Assembly: GCF_001039355.2 (NCBI RefSeq)
Contig: NW_019773581.1
Span: 291,371 to 331,711, forward strand
DNA length: 40,341 bases
Source: Lingula anatina
Taxonomy: Eukaryota; Brachiopoda; Lingulata; Lingulida; Lingulidae
Direction: 5' to 3'
Position 1 is the stretch's first letter, and the number at the start of each line of letters is the position of its first letter. This document shows, piece by piece, positions 1 to 12,402 of this stretch. Under the pieces are notes generated by a model. It saw only the letters and a list, made by a program, of their open reading frames with translations, was not told the origin of the DNA and searched no databases. A program made the translations under genes and the position numbers.

Positions 1-1760
1 GTATACTTGGATAGTTTAATTTGTACAAAACATATACCGAAATGCTTTAGAAACATTTCATCAGTGCAATATTCCACCTCACGAGAAATTTGATGTAAAT
101 TTTTCAAAGAGCAGTTTAATCAGATTAAAAGTGTCTTACAAATGTATGACTCCAATATTCATATTTTGTGAAACGCGATTCTATGAATAAATGTATACAT
201 ACTAGTAAGTACACGGAGTTCACTTATATCTGGCGTGTGGCGAGATGAACTGACACAAGCATAACATAGCATGACCTGTACATGATAGACAACAAAAGCA
301 ACCCACTTATCTGATATTAAATATATAGCAAATGCAATGAAGTGATAATATATATACCTGTCTAAGTCATGGGGGATGATACCCCGGTAGAACAAGTATA
401 GATGCACAATCTGTGAAGCCCAACTTCACAAGAAGTAATATGATATGCAATCGATATGTAAGAAACCCTAAGATGCCTAAAAGAAGACATGCGCTTGTCC
501 TTTGAACGAAAAATCTGACATGCACTGTCTGCTGAGCAACGGTATCGTGAGGTTTAAGCTTACTTCCATTAGTTCTATATTAGAGCTAGATGGACAAGCT
601 ACAGTGTGCATGCTCTTTGAGGAACACTTTTTTTTCTTGGACGTCTTCACCATCTACAGTAGTAGCTACAGAAACTTAACAATGAGCGATTGCTCACAAT
701 CGGAAGGTGTATAAATGATACACTAGCTGTCCTAAACGTGCACTTTAACAGATCTGATTATCCCAGAATTTAACTTGATAAGCTTGATTTAAATAAAAAC
801 CCTGATCACCTACCTGCAGAGAGTGGCCTTTAATGCGTAACGCCAACGGCGAATCTACAGAGATATCGTAGGACTGTGGCGTATTAGATTATTTGAGACG
901 TTATTTGATTTATGCATTGGGCGTAAAAGGACGATCCAAAGGGTTCACTTAAATCTTCCTTTCTCATCCAAATAATCTGTACGCTAGAAATATATCGAAA
1001 TAGATTACCCAGCCTATGAAATACATTTAAAAAATCTGAATAGCACAAAAATGCGTTTTACAGCAACGCGCCTTAAAATTGAAGCGACAGACGTTGAAGT
1101 CACGTGGTCTGAGTCGCGTCGAGTTGCCAACGTGGGCCACGCATCAGCTAAAGCGTCATACTGAAGTTTGAAAAGGTGTGTGCTATGTTTAACACGGACA
1201 CCAAAAAGATATCAGTTATAAAATATCTTAACAAAAAATCACAAACCGGTGCATGTACGCATTTTAATCGTGTTTTCAGTAAAAACTAGGTTGGTTTAAA
1301 CTTAACGAATTGACAGGTGTTTTATTTCTGACTGTGGATTTGTGGCTCCGGACGCGATTCTTGACTCCAACTTGTGCAAAAAAGCACTTTTACCGACGTC
1401 AGTGAACATATATTAGGCTTTAAGGTCAACAAAAAATTCAATGGTTTTCGTCATCTAAAAAAATATTGTACTTTTGCCTCTTCAAATAGGACATGTTTAT
1501 AGGCCTTAGCAAAAACACAAACACATTTCCCTATCATTTCCTATTTCCTATAATTTCCAAAAACAATACTGTACAACCTCAGGCTTGTCTCCTTATAGTA
1601 AGTAACAGTATTTGGATCGCTTTGGTCGCTTGTCACAACTTGTGAAAACTAGAGGTGTGTTCCATCAGGATCTCTCACATTTGGAGACTGGGACAGTTTC
1701 GACTCCATCACTTGATAGCTGATGCTATTTAGATGAGGACGATGTAAAAAAAACAATTCT

Positions 1761-1761
<1 letters not shown>

Positions 1762-1793
<32 letters not shown>

Positions 1794-1795
1794 TT
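1762..1795 (+). repeat. Poly-T tract (T12-C-T21)
   Basis: The plus strand reads twelve T, one C and twenty-one T. It is one of eight T runs of at least 18 on this strand; there are no A runs of comparable length. It could be a retroposon tail in minus orientation or a homopolymer expansion. No adjoining retroposon body was recognised. Confidence 0.9.
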
Positions 1796-4249
1796 GCTAA
1801 GAAACGACAGCAATGGTTGATATTTCGTAATGTTCTGTTGGAATATTTCGTCATCTTTAGCAACAGTGTATGTACATATTTTTGGAATGGCTCGGTAGAC
1901 ACTTATTTTGGAAATACTGATTTATGGGCCTTTGACTTATGCAAATTATGCAAGTGCTAAGCGGAAAATTGGAAAAGTAAGCTTGCCCTGTCCAATAAAC
2001 GTACAGTCTCAGCTCAAGTGAACGCTGATTTTAAAATACCTTGAGAGAAAGGTGTTGGCCACTGGTACGTCACAGACCACGTGCCTTCCAGACCTTGCGC
2101 AAAAGGAGCATTTTCTAAACTCGTTATCTACAAAGCTGCACTCAAGTCTTATATTATAATATGGAAATAGATGTTCAGCTAGTTTCCTAAATACTGTCCA
2201 TCGTTCAAGCCATTTAATTATTAATTCGGTTCTCCTTTAATAAACGACTGACCTGTATAACCTTAACCAATGGTCAAAGGGGAATCAAAAAGTACAAAAG
2301 TGTGCCTGCATTTGAGCATCTAAGGACAATGAGATGTTATCCTTAATGAAAAACGATTATAGGCTTTAAGTTATTGGTTATTTCATAGAGGCCTCTTGGA
2401 CACATGTTAAAATGTGACACGTTTGATCATCAAAAAAACTCGATTTAATGAGAAAATTTAACCTCATTATTATACGTTACTGACACCTCCTGATAAGTGA
2501 TGCTTCTCATTAGTTATAAGGCTACTCAATATGGTTTAAAGCATTTTGATTATACCGTTTTGATTATATATATTCTATGTAATTATTTTACAAAAGCACT
2601 TCATTGAAACCAATTTCTTTGTTCTACCCTTGTACTGAGTCTTGCATTTCATTCAAAGTACCTTCGTACTTGAAATCGTGGACCCGCCCTACCTGTCACC
2701 CTTCAAATGGATTGGAATTGTCCCTCTCGTCCCTCTTAATAACATTTGAAGTCATTAAGTCATTCGGAACTAATCACTTAAAGGAACGACTCAATCTGAG
2801 AAAAGTTATCAGATACTTTAAAAGTTAATTGAGAGTCAAGCTCTGATGCCAAAAGACATAAAACTTGCACATTGGACAGGGTTCAAACGTCAGTAGAAAC
2901 TTGAATCTTTTATAACTTTCGATAGAAGATAAGTAAATTAGATCAAAGCATCTTTATGTTTAAGCACTCAGGATAAAGGGTAAAAGAATTCCGGGGCCTA
3001 CTCTGAAAACGAAGCGATGCAACTGCCTGCTTTGAATGCATTGGTATTATAGTGTCATACCAGTGTACCAAGCACTAGGGTGGACAATGTTTAAAGTCCG
3101 GACAATATACATGTACAATTTCACCTGAACAAAATTGCAACGGAATACATTATTCCACTACGCATTTTCATGGAGTCTCCCAACAATATAGTAAAAGCCC
3201 CTAAGAATCCCTACATTAAAGGCATGAAATATCCAACATGGCCGCCAATTGCCAGAGAAAAATATATGTCCCAGCTGGCACAATACATGAACTTACCCCT
3301 CAACCCCTTTACCAAAACAAAATGGCAGTTTCAGTCGCCCTACCATAAAAGAGTTGTTCTCAGGCTTGCACCATATTTTCCCAATATTTCTTTGAAGATG
3401 TGGGTTTCAAGGAGAAGACAGGGGACATTGCCATTTCTCGGCAATCTAGATCATCCAATCATCAACGCATATGCTGGTTTGCTTTCATGGCATTCCTGAA
3501 CGAAACAAATGTGTATTTCTGCATACCTGTGGCCTTTTTTTACCCATTGCCTACAATATCGATTAATGACCGAAATCCACGCATGTACATGTACAAGCAC
3601 CTGTGGGCAAATCGATAGCAGTCTCTGTTAAACACATTTAACGGGACTAATTGATTTAATTTGCGATAAAAAATGTATGAAAAAAGGCACTTACAGCAAT
3701 TAAAGCTGCGTTCGCGCACTTGACCAGTCGGAGGCACATTAAATAGCCAGTTCTTAATGAAAGACGGCATTTGACACAACAACGGATATGCCGGTGTGCA
3801 TATCGCTATCATATTGGACCTAATTTACGGCAAGCTGTGAACTAATTGGATGGGAAAGCAATAGCCTATTAGAGGTCTCGCAGAATGCGTGTAATAGCAC
3901 GGGAAACGCGATGCGGGTTTCTAATGGGAGTCTAAACAACCCAGTAAGCTTGTTGACCATTTTCACAAATCACAGTTGTGCTTATGCCAGCATATATCGA
4001 GATCTAATTACTGTACCAGCTAATCAAATGGGTTCAGTTCATGTGAACATGATGTTTTTATTGCCATTTTGTTTTATTCGTATTTCATAAGATATTCTTT
4101 TTATTCCAATCTATATTATTTGTCTCTCTGTTTTCATTCTATTTCTTTATTTTTGTTGCTATTATTATCCTTAAGACGGTAAGGCTTGGTTTCGATCTGC
4201 GGTTATGTACGTCATACACAAATGTTTTCCCCGTAGTTTCTTCTCTTCA

Positions 4250-4460
4250 GCCCACTTATACCGTTACATTTAATCGTCCTTTCTACAAATTATTATTATC
4301 TGCTCGTTATCTACGCTGAAGTCTTTTCGCACAGTACCCAGGCTGCGCGGCTTACTTATACTGTTATAACTACTCGTCCTATCTAAAAACTGGTATTAGC
4401 TGTTTATTCTCACGCTTCTGCGAGAGCTGCCAATACGCTTATATTATTAAAGAAGCGTCT
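4250..4460. repeat. Degenerate tandem repeat, period about 90-100 bp
   Basis: Two consecutive units share an ACTTATAC(C/T)GTTA start, a TCGTCC core and a TTATCT(A)CGCT-like end. A third, weaker unit starts near 4437 with CGCTTATATTATTA. Divergence is high and there is no coding frame. This is an old minisatellite-like array; the third unit is uncertain. Confidence 0.35.
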
Positions 4461-4769
4461 ACAATACCTTTTATGACTATACGTAACGTTTGATTATCTG
4501 TACATGCAGACGCCGTTATTTCGCGTAAATATTTAAATATACACATGAGAGCACTATACACCATCTTCATCTATTAACAACTCCTTTTCCAAGAGCCATT
4601 TGTGATCCAAACACAGATAAAACCCGTTGGGGGGGGGGGGGCGGCGTATACATGTACTGACATTTACAGGCGTCGTAATGTATGTCCTCTTCGCGTGCAG
4701 ATGTAAAACTTGGACCTAGGTCCAAGTGTAAAAGTAGGCTCAGATTACTGATGTCTTTTGAATACATGT

Positions 4770-5060
4770 ACCTCCGCCAAGTACTTTGTTTTTCACGTCA
4801 GTTTGTTTGTTTGTCAACAGCCTAACCCAAAATAGTTGAGGATGGATTTCGATGAAATTTTCAGGATGCATCAGAAATGGGCTAATTTAAAGTGGTTATA
4901 TTTTAGTAATGACTCGTGATGCGGACCACCATCATCTAGATCCAACATTATTTAAAGGATTTTCTTTTAAGGATCTATCGAGATATCGAGATATGTAGAC
5001 TGGCCGGCATTGAAATAATCAGGGTTGACCAATAGTACTCTATCAAAAATGTGTGTAAAA
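4770..5060 (+). repeat. Dispersed interspersed repeat (CCTCCGCCAAG type)
   Basis: The block begins CCTCCGCCAAG, runs through TTTGTTTGTTTGT, and continues with AAAATAGTTGAGGATGGATT and a GATGAAATTTTCAGGA core, then a GTGATGCGGACC box. This word order is typical of a non-coding interspersed repeat I associate with several marine invertebrate genomes. A shorter inverse match, with the words for GATGAAATT and AAAGTAAGGGACGGATTTCG, lies at 23,085-23,165. The family name cannot be assigned without a repeat library. Confidence 0.5.
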
Positions 5061-5210
5061 TTTCAATCCAAAAGCATGTAAACGTATTGCTCTTTGAAAG
5101 TAGTTATGTTTTTTTATTTTGTTTTGTCCCCCCCCAACCTATGAGAAATATATAGTACAGCTCGTTTTCACAATCACGGCACGTCTCTCATTAAAGAAGT
5201 CGACTATTCT

Positions 5211-5325
5211 TACACCCTGGCACCTAGATCTCGAGAACAAATACATCGTGTCACGAGTGAATGCGAGCTACATTGTTCACCATGTCAGGGTGTTTTGTTC
5301 TCGATATCTATGTGGTAAAAGTCAG
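5211..5325. repeat. Foldback (inverted repeat), about 115 bp
   Basis: The left arm at 5221-5244 (CACCTAGATCTCGAGAACAAA) is matched in reverse complement by 5291-5314 with only a few mismatches. The spacer is about 46 bp. It could be a small MITE or a stem-loop forming sequence. The 125-codon open frame covering it (5119-5496) shows no protein features and is discounted. Confidence 0.55.
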
Positions 5326-5939
5326 ATCCACCACTTGTCAGCATCTATACTCATGTGTGTACCCGCATCATATACTCCTAGCCGACTCGTGGCATTTTTA
5401 TATCCTATCCAACGAGTAATAAAACCCAATTTACACATGAGAAATGGTGATGGTGCTTTCAAAACCATTAGATCTTTTTTACTGACAACAATATAAACGA
5501 TTCGGTGGATGTGCGCTGACAGTTTGAAATGCAAGCTCCGTCTCAAAATGATTAAATTAAAAATTTTAATTTAAAAAACTAACACATGTATTAATCCTTT
5601 TTACGTTTAAACATTTTCCATTAGTCTGACAACAGAAAATAGAAAAGGATGCAACTGACCCTTGTGTGGGGGACTACCCGTTTGTTTGCACTTGCTTACT
5701 ACTAGTACCAGCATATCAACACTGTATAACTACCTTCGTAAGAAAACCGTGGATATTCTATGTATTCAAACATCGGTTTTATATAAAGTGTAGTATTTCT
5801 CTCTTGAAATTTTTGCTGTCGCCATAAGCTGACATGGGTAAAACTTTGGAGATACTTACAGGTAAGGTCCAGAGGACCCGTACTACAAGAAATCTGCAGG
5901 TGTTCCCAATTCGGTGTAGGACCAATTAAGGACTTGTGA
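5326..5939. other. Nothing recognised
   Basis: AT-rich DNA without a supported gene. An ACAGGTAAGG word near 5860 resembles a plus-strand splice donor, but no coding exon precedes it. Confidence 0.5.
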
Positions 5940-6192
5940 CATTACAAGCCCATGGTCTAAGGGTGCTTTCCCAGAGATTTAGATCGATCTAAAGATTAAG
6001 TTTTAGATCGACCTAACTCCATGGGGGTTCGGGCTAAATTGCAGTCAGCCGAGCGGACACCATAGTTAATTACCCCCTTAGAGCTTTAAGTAGGCGGGAC
6101 AGACGCTTAAGCCGGCCAAGCTGACAGTAATCTAGTGAGACTCCCCACAGGGATAGATCGATCTAAACATCTATGGAAATGGGGTGTAAATG
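5940..6192. mobile_element. Foldback MITE, family F1 copy 1 (about 253 bp)
   Basis: The termini CATTACAAGCCCAT and the reverse complement of ATGGGGTGTAAATG-like sequence pair, and so do inner arms containing TAGATCGA(T/C)CTA, (T/C)GGGG and GTCAGC. The same order of words (GATCGACCTA, GGGGA, CTC, CAATCAGC) appears in the elements near 11.6 and 16.9 kb. There is no transposase, so it is non-autonomous. The target-site duplication is not clear. Confidence 0.7.
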
Positions 6193-7022
6193 AAGATGTT
6201 TTTCTGTTAGTCTATTTTTACTTGTGAATTGTTTTTATGTTTTGTATTTTCACAAAAACCTTGCAAGTCCTGACAATCTTTGGTACTCTGTCATTTAAAG
6301 CGGTCATGACCCGTTGAAAACAGGTTTCCCCCAAGTCTCCATAAATAAAATATTGAAGGTGACATTGGCATTCTATCTGTATTTATGCATTTTTTATATA
6401 TAGTTGTAGGTGAACTTTAAAGTAATCTGTATTGCTTTAGTAACAAACGACAGATGTTTTATGCGGGAGGGATTGTTGAACTTAATTTCATAGCAGGCTT
6501 GAATATTTCAGGTATATTTGCTGATGATCATTTGCTATTTATCTTTCTTTATACATTACGGTTTAATGATTATCTTTTGCCTTTTGCCTTTTGCCTTCAA
6601 ATTAAAATGCAATTATTAGAGTTGGCTAGAATTTCCAATGGATACAATTACACCTGTCCTTACACGTGATTCAGCATAACGACAGTATAAATGAAAACTC
6701 TCTCTCTCTCTTTCTCTCTCTCATTCTGATTACCGTCAAATGTATAGATTTTTTTATAAACCCTGTATCAACGCACGGTTAATTCTCATATGCATATATA
6801 CATACCTTATATCTTATGAGTCCCCCGCACCTTGTCTTTGTATCTCCGGCTCCAGCTGTGCTTACTGCTTCCAATTAAGGCTACCATAGAATAGATACGC
6901 GGCAAAGTTCAGTCTTCAGTCACCTGTCATGTGACATCCGTTATTTACTCGATCTACCTGCATAATTACCGTTACCCCATGCTCCACGTGACTCTTCCTA
7001 CAGCGCCCTCTGTGTGAATTAA
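6193..7022. other. Non-coding DNA with a CT microsatellite
   Basis: A CT/TTCTC tract lies at 6699-6722. The rest is AT-rich and holds no exon that I can support. Confidence 0.5.
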
Positions 7023-7199
7023 TGGCCGCATTCAGAACGGTGAACTAACTAGTCCGCGGGTCAAATATGGCGACCCACTAAAAAGTGTGCAGTCTAATCC
7101 GCTCATAGGCACTGAATGGATTCCCCGTGGGGAAGTATTCAAGTGGGTCAGCTATATTTAACCCTCGGATAAGTTAGTCCACTGTTCTGAATGTGGCCA
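7023..7199. mobile_element. Foldback MITE, family F2 copy 1 (177 bp)
   Basis: The left end TGGCCGCATTCAGAAC is complementary to the right end GTTCTGAATGTGGCCA. Inner arms also pair (GAACTAACTAGTCC with GGATAAGTTAGTCC; GACCCACT with AGTGGGTC). The word AGTCCGCGGGTCAAATATGG recurs, slightly changed, in the 72-bp foldback at 24,224-24,295. There is no coding capacity. Confidence 0.8.
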
Positions 7200-10100
7200 A
7201 TGATGATCAAAAATGATAGGAAGCAGTTTTAATTCAGTGCCTATTAATTCAACCCTTTCACGGAGAGATAGAGTACTTAGATTAACCGCTTCTCTCTGGT
7301 CAATACAAAAATGGCCTTTGATTTAATAAAGCTTTATCCGTTTTGCCTGCTTGGTTGAACAATAAGTAAATGTGAAACTTACAAATGGACCGCGTTCAGC
7401 GATGTGACGCTGAGGGAAGATTTCGGGATTGCCCTGTTTCGCAAGGGGTCACAGATTTACGTCACTTTTAAGTGCATGTTAACCTCGCATGCTTGGCCTC
7501 GCACTACGTATTGTTCACCCTTGGATGACAGATGATATACTAACTGGGAGTTCTTATAGCACTTTAGATCATTTTTCAACCCATGCTGTGACTGCATAAA
7601 ACCCATATACCTTCGCAAGCTGTGCAGGGGTGCATCCAGGCAAAAACACAAACCGAACCGGATAAAATGCCGTCACAAGGCGTCAGTCGTACCAGTAATT
7701 TCTTTATGAAACCATATTTGCTGTGAAATTTCTGTGCTCAGGTCGTTTTTTTTTTTTTCACTTATTAATTAGATCAATTAGACTGAACACCCAGTGACGT
7801 CATCCAGACTAAAACCGGTTTAATTCAAGGTCTTCTGAAGGGACCTCATCAGAAATGGCAGTTAACGAAGCTTGCAGGGCTTTTCCTGAACCCGCTGTGA
7901 ATCTGTAGTCCTTTAGTTTGATACATTACCTGAAAAATTATAAGCGAAACCTGCTCATCTCCTGGTTTTTATACTGGTAAAAATAGCAGAGTTCCTAGTT
8001 TATTTAGCGATCGTACGTTAGAATTTTATTTATCATTTTTATATTAGAATTTGACAAAAAATATTTTTCGACTGCCACCTGTCGGCAGTAAACACCAGGG
8101 TTAAACGTCATTTTGACCACTCCTTCAACAATTGGTCAAACAAGGTCAATGACTGCCTCAAGATAATATAAAGTTAGCAAACGATGCAATACTGGCCATT
8201 CACAGAGCATCGTATGACATCAACAATCGCCTTTGCAAGCTCAACTGGTCCCTAGAACATGCACCAGAACATCATCACTCCATTCGTTCTCTTTCATTTT
8301 AAATGAAGCCTGTCCTTTCGTATATTTAATAATTCCACCAGCAGGTGTGAACGAACTAAAGGTCATTGCCTTTATATACCCATGACATTCCCTGTCACGT
8401 AAGCGCGTGGCGTCTATTCGATATGGGCGTTTCCAAACAAATCATGAAAGTCACGCAATGAACGCAATGAAGAAATTTAAACACTTTTTTGCAGTTGAAG
8501 AAAGTACGATGGGTAACAGATGTCACGCCCATACTGTCTTTTTCGTTGGTGGTACATGTAAGCCCCGTGCATATTCTAATTAGTTGACTAGTGAATAGTT
8601 GCCGCATCTCACGATTTAATGGTACGTATACAAGATAAAGGAGCAACAAAGAACGAAAGAAAGAACAACAAAGAACGTGTACACCTCTTGTAAAAATTTC
8701 ACTCTAATCAAAGGCTTGATTATTGAGGAAACTGTCATTTTAAAAGTGTTGCTTAATTTTTGAGCATCAGTGTACATGTATAGTGTACCCTGTACATAAA
8801 AGACTGATAGCCTCCAATCTGAGCGAAAAGTATGACAAATGAAAGGGAAGGCATATTTACGCTTTGAGGACTATTTCTAGCGTTTAAATCGTATTTCAAT
8901 TACTCTATGATCATCAATTAGCTGTAAAAATTTCACTCAAATCTGCAGACCCATTATTTTATAAATCCCTCAGCGAAAATCTTCAATCATGATTAAAGGC
9001 ATCACATAATTCTCTAATTCACAAGTTACTTGGGTTGCTGCCCCCCTCCACCACGTTGGTGGATATCGGTAACTCAGAAGTACAGATATTAATAAGAGGC
9101 GCCAGCTTTTCATGACAGCGTCTTCTATTTTCTTAGATTGATTCTTGGAATTACATTCAAAATGCATTATCATTAATATCCATCAAAACGATGACGACCA
9201 CGATTACAAAATAAGGCAATGGTAATCACACTAATACTAGTATCGGGAAATGAACGTAATGCTATACTAATAACAACCATAATGACACGTATCAATAGTC
9301 AGAATGAGAGTCCCTGTAAAAATAAACGGTTCAGAGGTCAGATAAGAACTACTGTCAAAGTCGGCCATTCATCTTTTTGGAAACTAGGGCGTGGGAGGAA
9401 AGAGATGGCGTTGATGGATGCGTTCAGGAACTGTATATGACAAAATTTACCAGGTGCATCCTACGGACCAAAGTGGGCCAATTAAATTTAATTTAGTGCT
9501 CTTCGGCCACATCAAAGTGGACAACATCAAAGGTACACCCTGAACGGCTTCTCTAGCAATGTCTGGCCTGCCTGTAGATTTAACCAAAGAGATGAATATT
9601 CTTTTAATCTCTTTGATTTAACCAAGAGTATTATTTCATCAAGTTTTTCGTTTTTTCATGTTCTCGCCAATAAACCTCACACTTTTTTATTAGTTTTTCC
9701 TTTCTATATTGAACAATGAAGGAAAATGAACGACATTTTTGTTATTGATACCAGCTGAAGGTTTTGCCACAAAGTATTGTTAGAGGTATATTGACTGGAG
9801 TATAACATGAACCCTGACATTATACGCATTATAAGTTGCAGTCAACTTCAAATTCTGGTAAGTTTGTACTTGAAGCATAAGATTTACTTCATAAATTTCC
9901 TTGACCTCCGCCAAACCCCTCGGCGTATTCCACTTATTTTTATTAACTAGATTGGGATGTACGGACCTTTGCCCTCTTTCAGCGAACGGTAATCATTGCT
10001 TGACATTTAAGCAGTTGCTTTTACCTGGAAAGATGCCTTGGGAATGCTGTTCATAACCCAACCATGGGAGGAAAACCAACTTAACAACAACCCAGCCATC

Positions 10101-11442
10101 TTCCGAAAACGCACACAAGTCCCTCGCTAGCATCAGTAATGAAAACAACCGGTATTAAAGAATATCAAATGAGTGTTGTGATGATGGCAATTCTCTGAAG
10201 TGCAAAACCAAGGGGATTCATTGCAGGCATGTGAAGTAAATGGAAATTGAACAAAGCCCTTCTGAATACCAGTGCCTACAATGGGTATTTTTCCTACTAG
10301 TTTGAGAAAATTAAAGAAAAATCTCAAGGGTATCGCTTAATACAAATAATGCAATTATCTATCGGTCTGTGACAGTATTGCGTATATGTTCTCACACTTA
10401 TAGAACTTTTTGTCATTTACATCTTTATTTAATCATGGTTAGATTAACTTAGAGTGCTGACGCTAAGTACGTACACATGTTGATAGTTATTAAGGTAACA
10501 ATGTAAGGTGGGTATAAATTGCAGAGGATTTAATTTAATAACAATATATTCATGTACATAGTGGCGATTTCAAAGAGATGTCTATAATTGCATGCGTTCT
10601 CTTTCTTCTACACTTCTGTAAAGCTTCAGTCACTCAACAGCACCGCTTTTTTATCTATCTAGGCCCTATATATTCTTTTTTTTTTATTTTTTCAATTTGT
10701 TTTATATTTTTTATTCTGTTTTTAACACAAGTCGAATCAGCATCTCTACAAGATCTAGACGGGCATATTTTGCGCCATTTTCTGCAGTGAAATTGTTAGA
10801 ATAAACCATGCACTGGTCAACACTTTCGTGAGATCGGCATGATGTGATGTCCTCCGCACAGGTTATCTTAATGTTTCTGCGCTTTCTCTCTTGAGAAGGA
10901 GGAAAATACTTTTTAATGGATCAAATAAAGCTTCTTCAAGACTATGAAAAGGTTTCGTTATTTGCAGTCTGTTCAATGCCCTCCCGTGGAAATCGTATAT
11001 TTGGAATGCAACGCAGTCCAATAGAGTTCAGTATAGTGAATCAAGGCACGTTTACAACAAAGGTAAGTCGACACATCTTGATGCGACCTTTTTCAATGGC
11101 CGACCTTATTTGGTGATTTACAATTATATAGTCTCGCCGTGCATTGCGGTAGATTATAACTTTTGGTTTGAAATAATAGCAATCACAGCCTGCCTTTGGT
11201 GTTAGTTTTACATAAGCGCTAAAGCCCGACAATGCGTCTAAACATATCAACTAAAATGTTTTATGAAAATCCATTTGAATAAAATATTTGTCTAAAAGAC
11301 TGGACATGTATTTCCTTTCTAAATCAGGCGCAGCATTACATTCGATGGGACCAATTCTGATTTCCCTACTGACTCAAATATCCGTTTAAAGATTTAGACC
11401 AGTCTTGGGTTCTTTTGTGAAGGGTCGACCTGTAAACGCGGT
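7200..11442. other. Gene-free DNA
   Basis: No supported gene. It contains a T13 tract (7746-7758) and a small CTGCC/GGCAG stem near 8071. A possible but unproven exon at 10,916-11,062 is discussed among the findings. Other open frames have no protein-like features. Confidence 0.5.
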
Positions 11443-11704
11443 AATGGTCTCTAAGGGCGAATTCAGATTTACGCATCATATTAGCTGGGTCGGTCCAACT
11501 CTTCAGAGATCCTCGGTAAAGTGCAATCAGTTGAATCAGCTTAATCAGCACACAATAGTTGATTAACCCCTAGCTGCTCGAGGAGGCGTGTGAGACGATC
11601 GATAAAGCTGATTCCACTGATTGCACTTTAGTGAGGATCCCTATTAGAATTGGACAGACCCAGCTAGTGCGATGTGTGAATCTGAATGCGGTCAGAGATT
11701 CATT
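11443..11704. mobile_element. Foldback MITE, family F1 copy 2 (about 262 bp)
   Basis: Arms of about 100 bp at 11,443-11,545 and 11,605-11,704 are inverted copies of each other. They share AATTCAGATT, AGCTGGGTC, GTCCAA-like and GTGCAATCAG words. The loop contains GGAGGCGTGTGAGACG. The GTGCAATCAG plus GGAGGC signature is also present in the 16.9-kb copy. It is non-autonomous. Confidence 0.8.
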
Positions 11705-12364
11705 TAACGTCACAGCTGAAGTCCTATAATTATTCCCTTATCCAAAAGCCCTGTTACCTATCAGAAAAAAGCTTGGTTCTATGTACTTGTGTAAACATAA
11801 CATGTCGGGTATATGCTAAAAACAAATAGGGATATTTGCATCTGAGGATTAATCTTGTAGAAACACTAGTATATAATTTAGGTGGTAACAAATTATTTTA
11901 AACAAATTATTTTATGACTATACATACATATCAACGTGTGTATCAAAAGAAACATTGAATAAATCACACCGCTTAAATCTGTATGTACAGAACGTGTGGT
12001 ACATATAAACTTGAAATAGGCACGCAACTAATTGCACAGGAGTCAATACAGACATCCGGTCTTTTAATGACACTGTTTGAAGTTTAATGCCATCAAATTA
12101 TACTGTGTTTGACACCAAAGGCATTTTAAACGACCTTCCATTCCGAAAAAAAAAATGATTCTGACAAGAATCAGACATTTCCATGCTTCGCGTCAAGAAA
12201 GAATCATCAATAATGAAGCAATATTTCCAATCCATTTCCCTACATAAATGGTGATGTGTAGCCTTTATGTGATATTGTTGATTTCAATTCAGACACAAAT
12301 TATAGACAACTTGCAAAAGTTAGAATATTTCATTTAGTACAGTTATATGCTTATTGCAGTGTCT

Positions 12365-12402
<38 letters not shown>

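Larger units (their letters stand above)
1..4769. other. Gene-free AT-rich DNA
   Basis: I find no coding exon here. Reading frames of up to 109 codons occur (for example 3170-3499 on the plus strand), but none has a recognisable motif, compositional bias or convincing splice context. The stretch holds a long poly-T tract (1762-1795), a weak three-unit tandem repeat (about 4250-4460) and a run of 13 G at 4629-4641. It is probably intergenic or a large intron. Confidence 0.6.

Noticed and set aside
3170-3499. 109-codon plus-strand frame
   Set aside because: No domain or splice support; ordinary intergenic composition.
5119-5496. 125-codon plus-strand frame
   Set aside because: It covers a foldback sequence and has no recognisable protein features.
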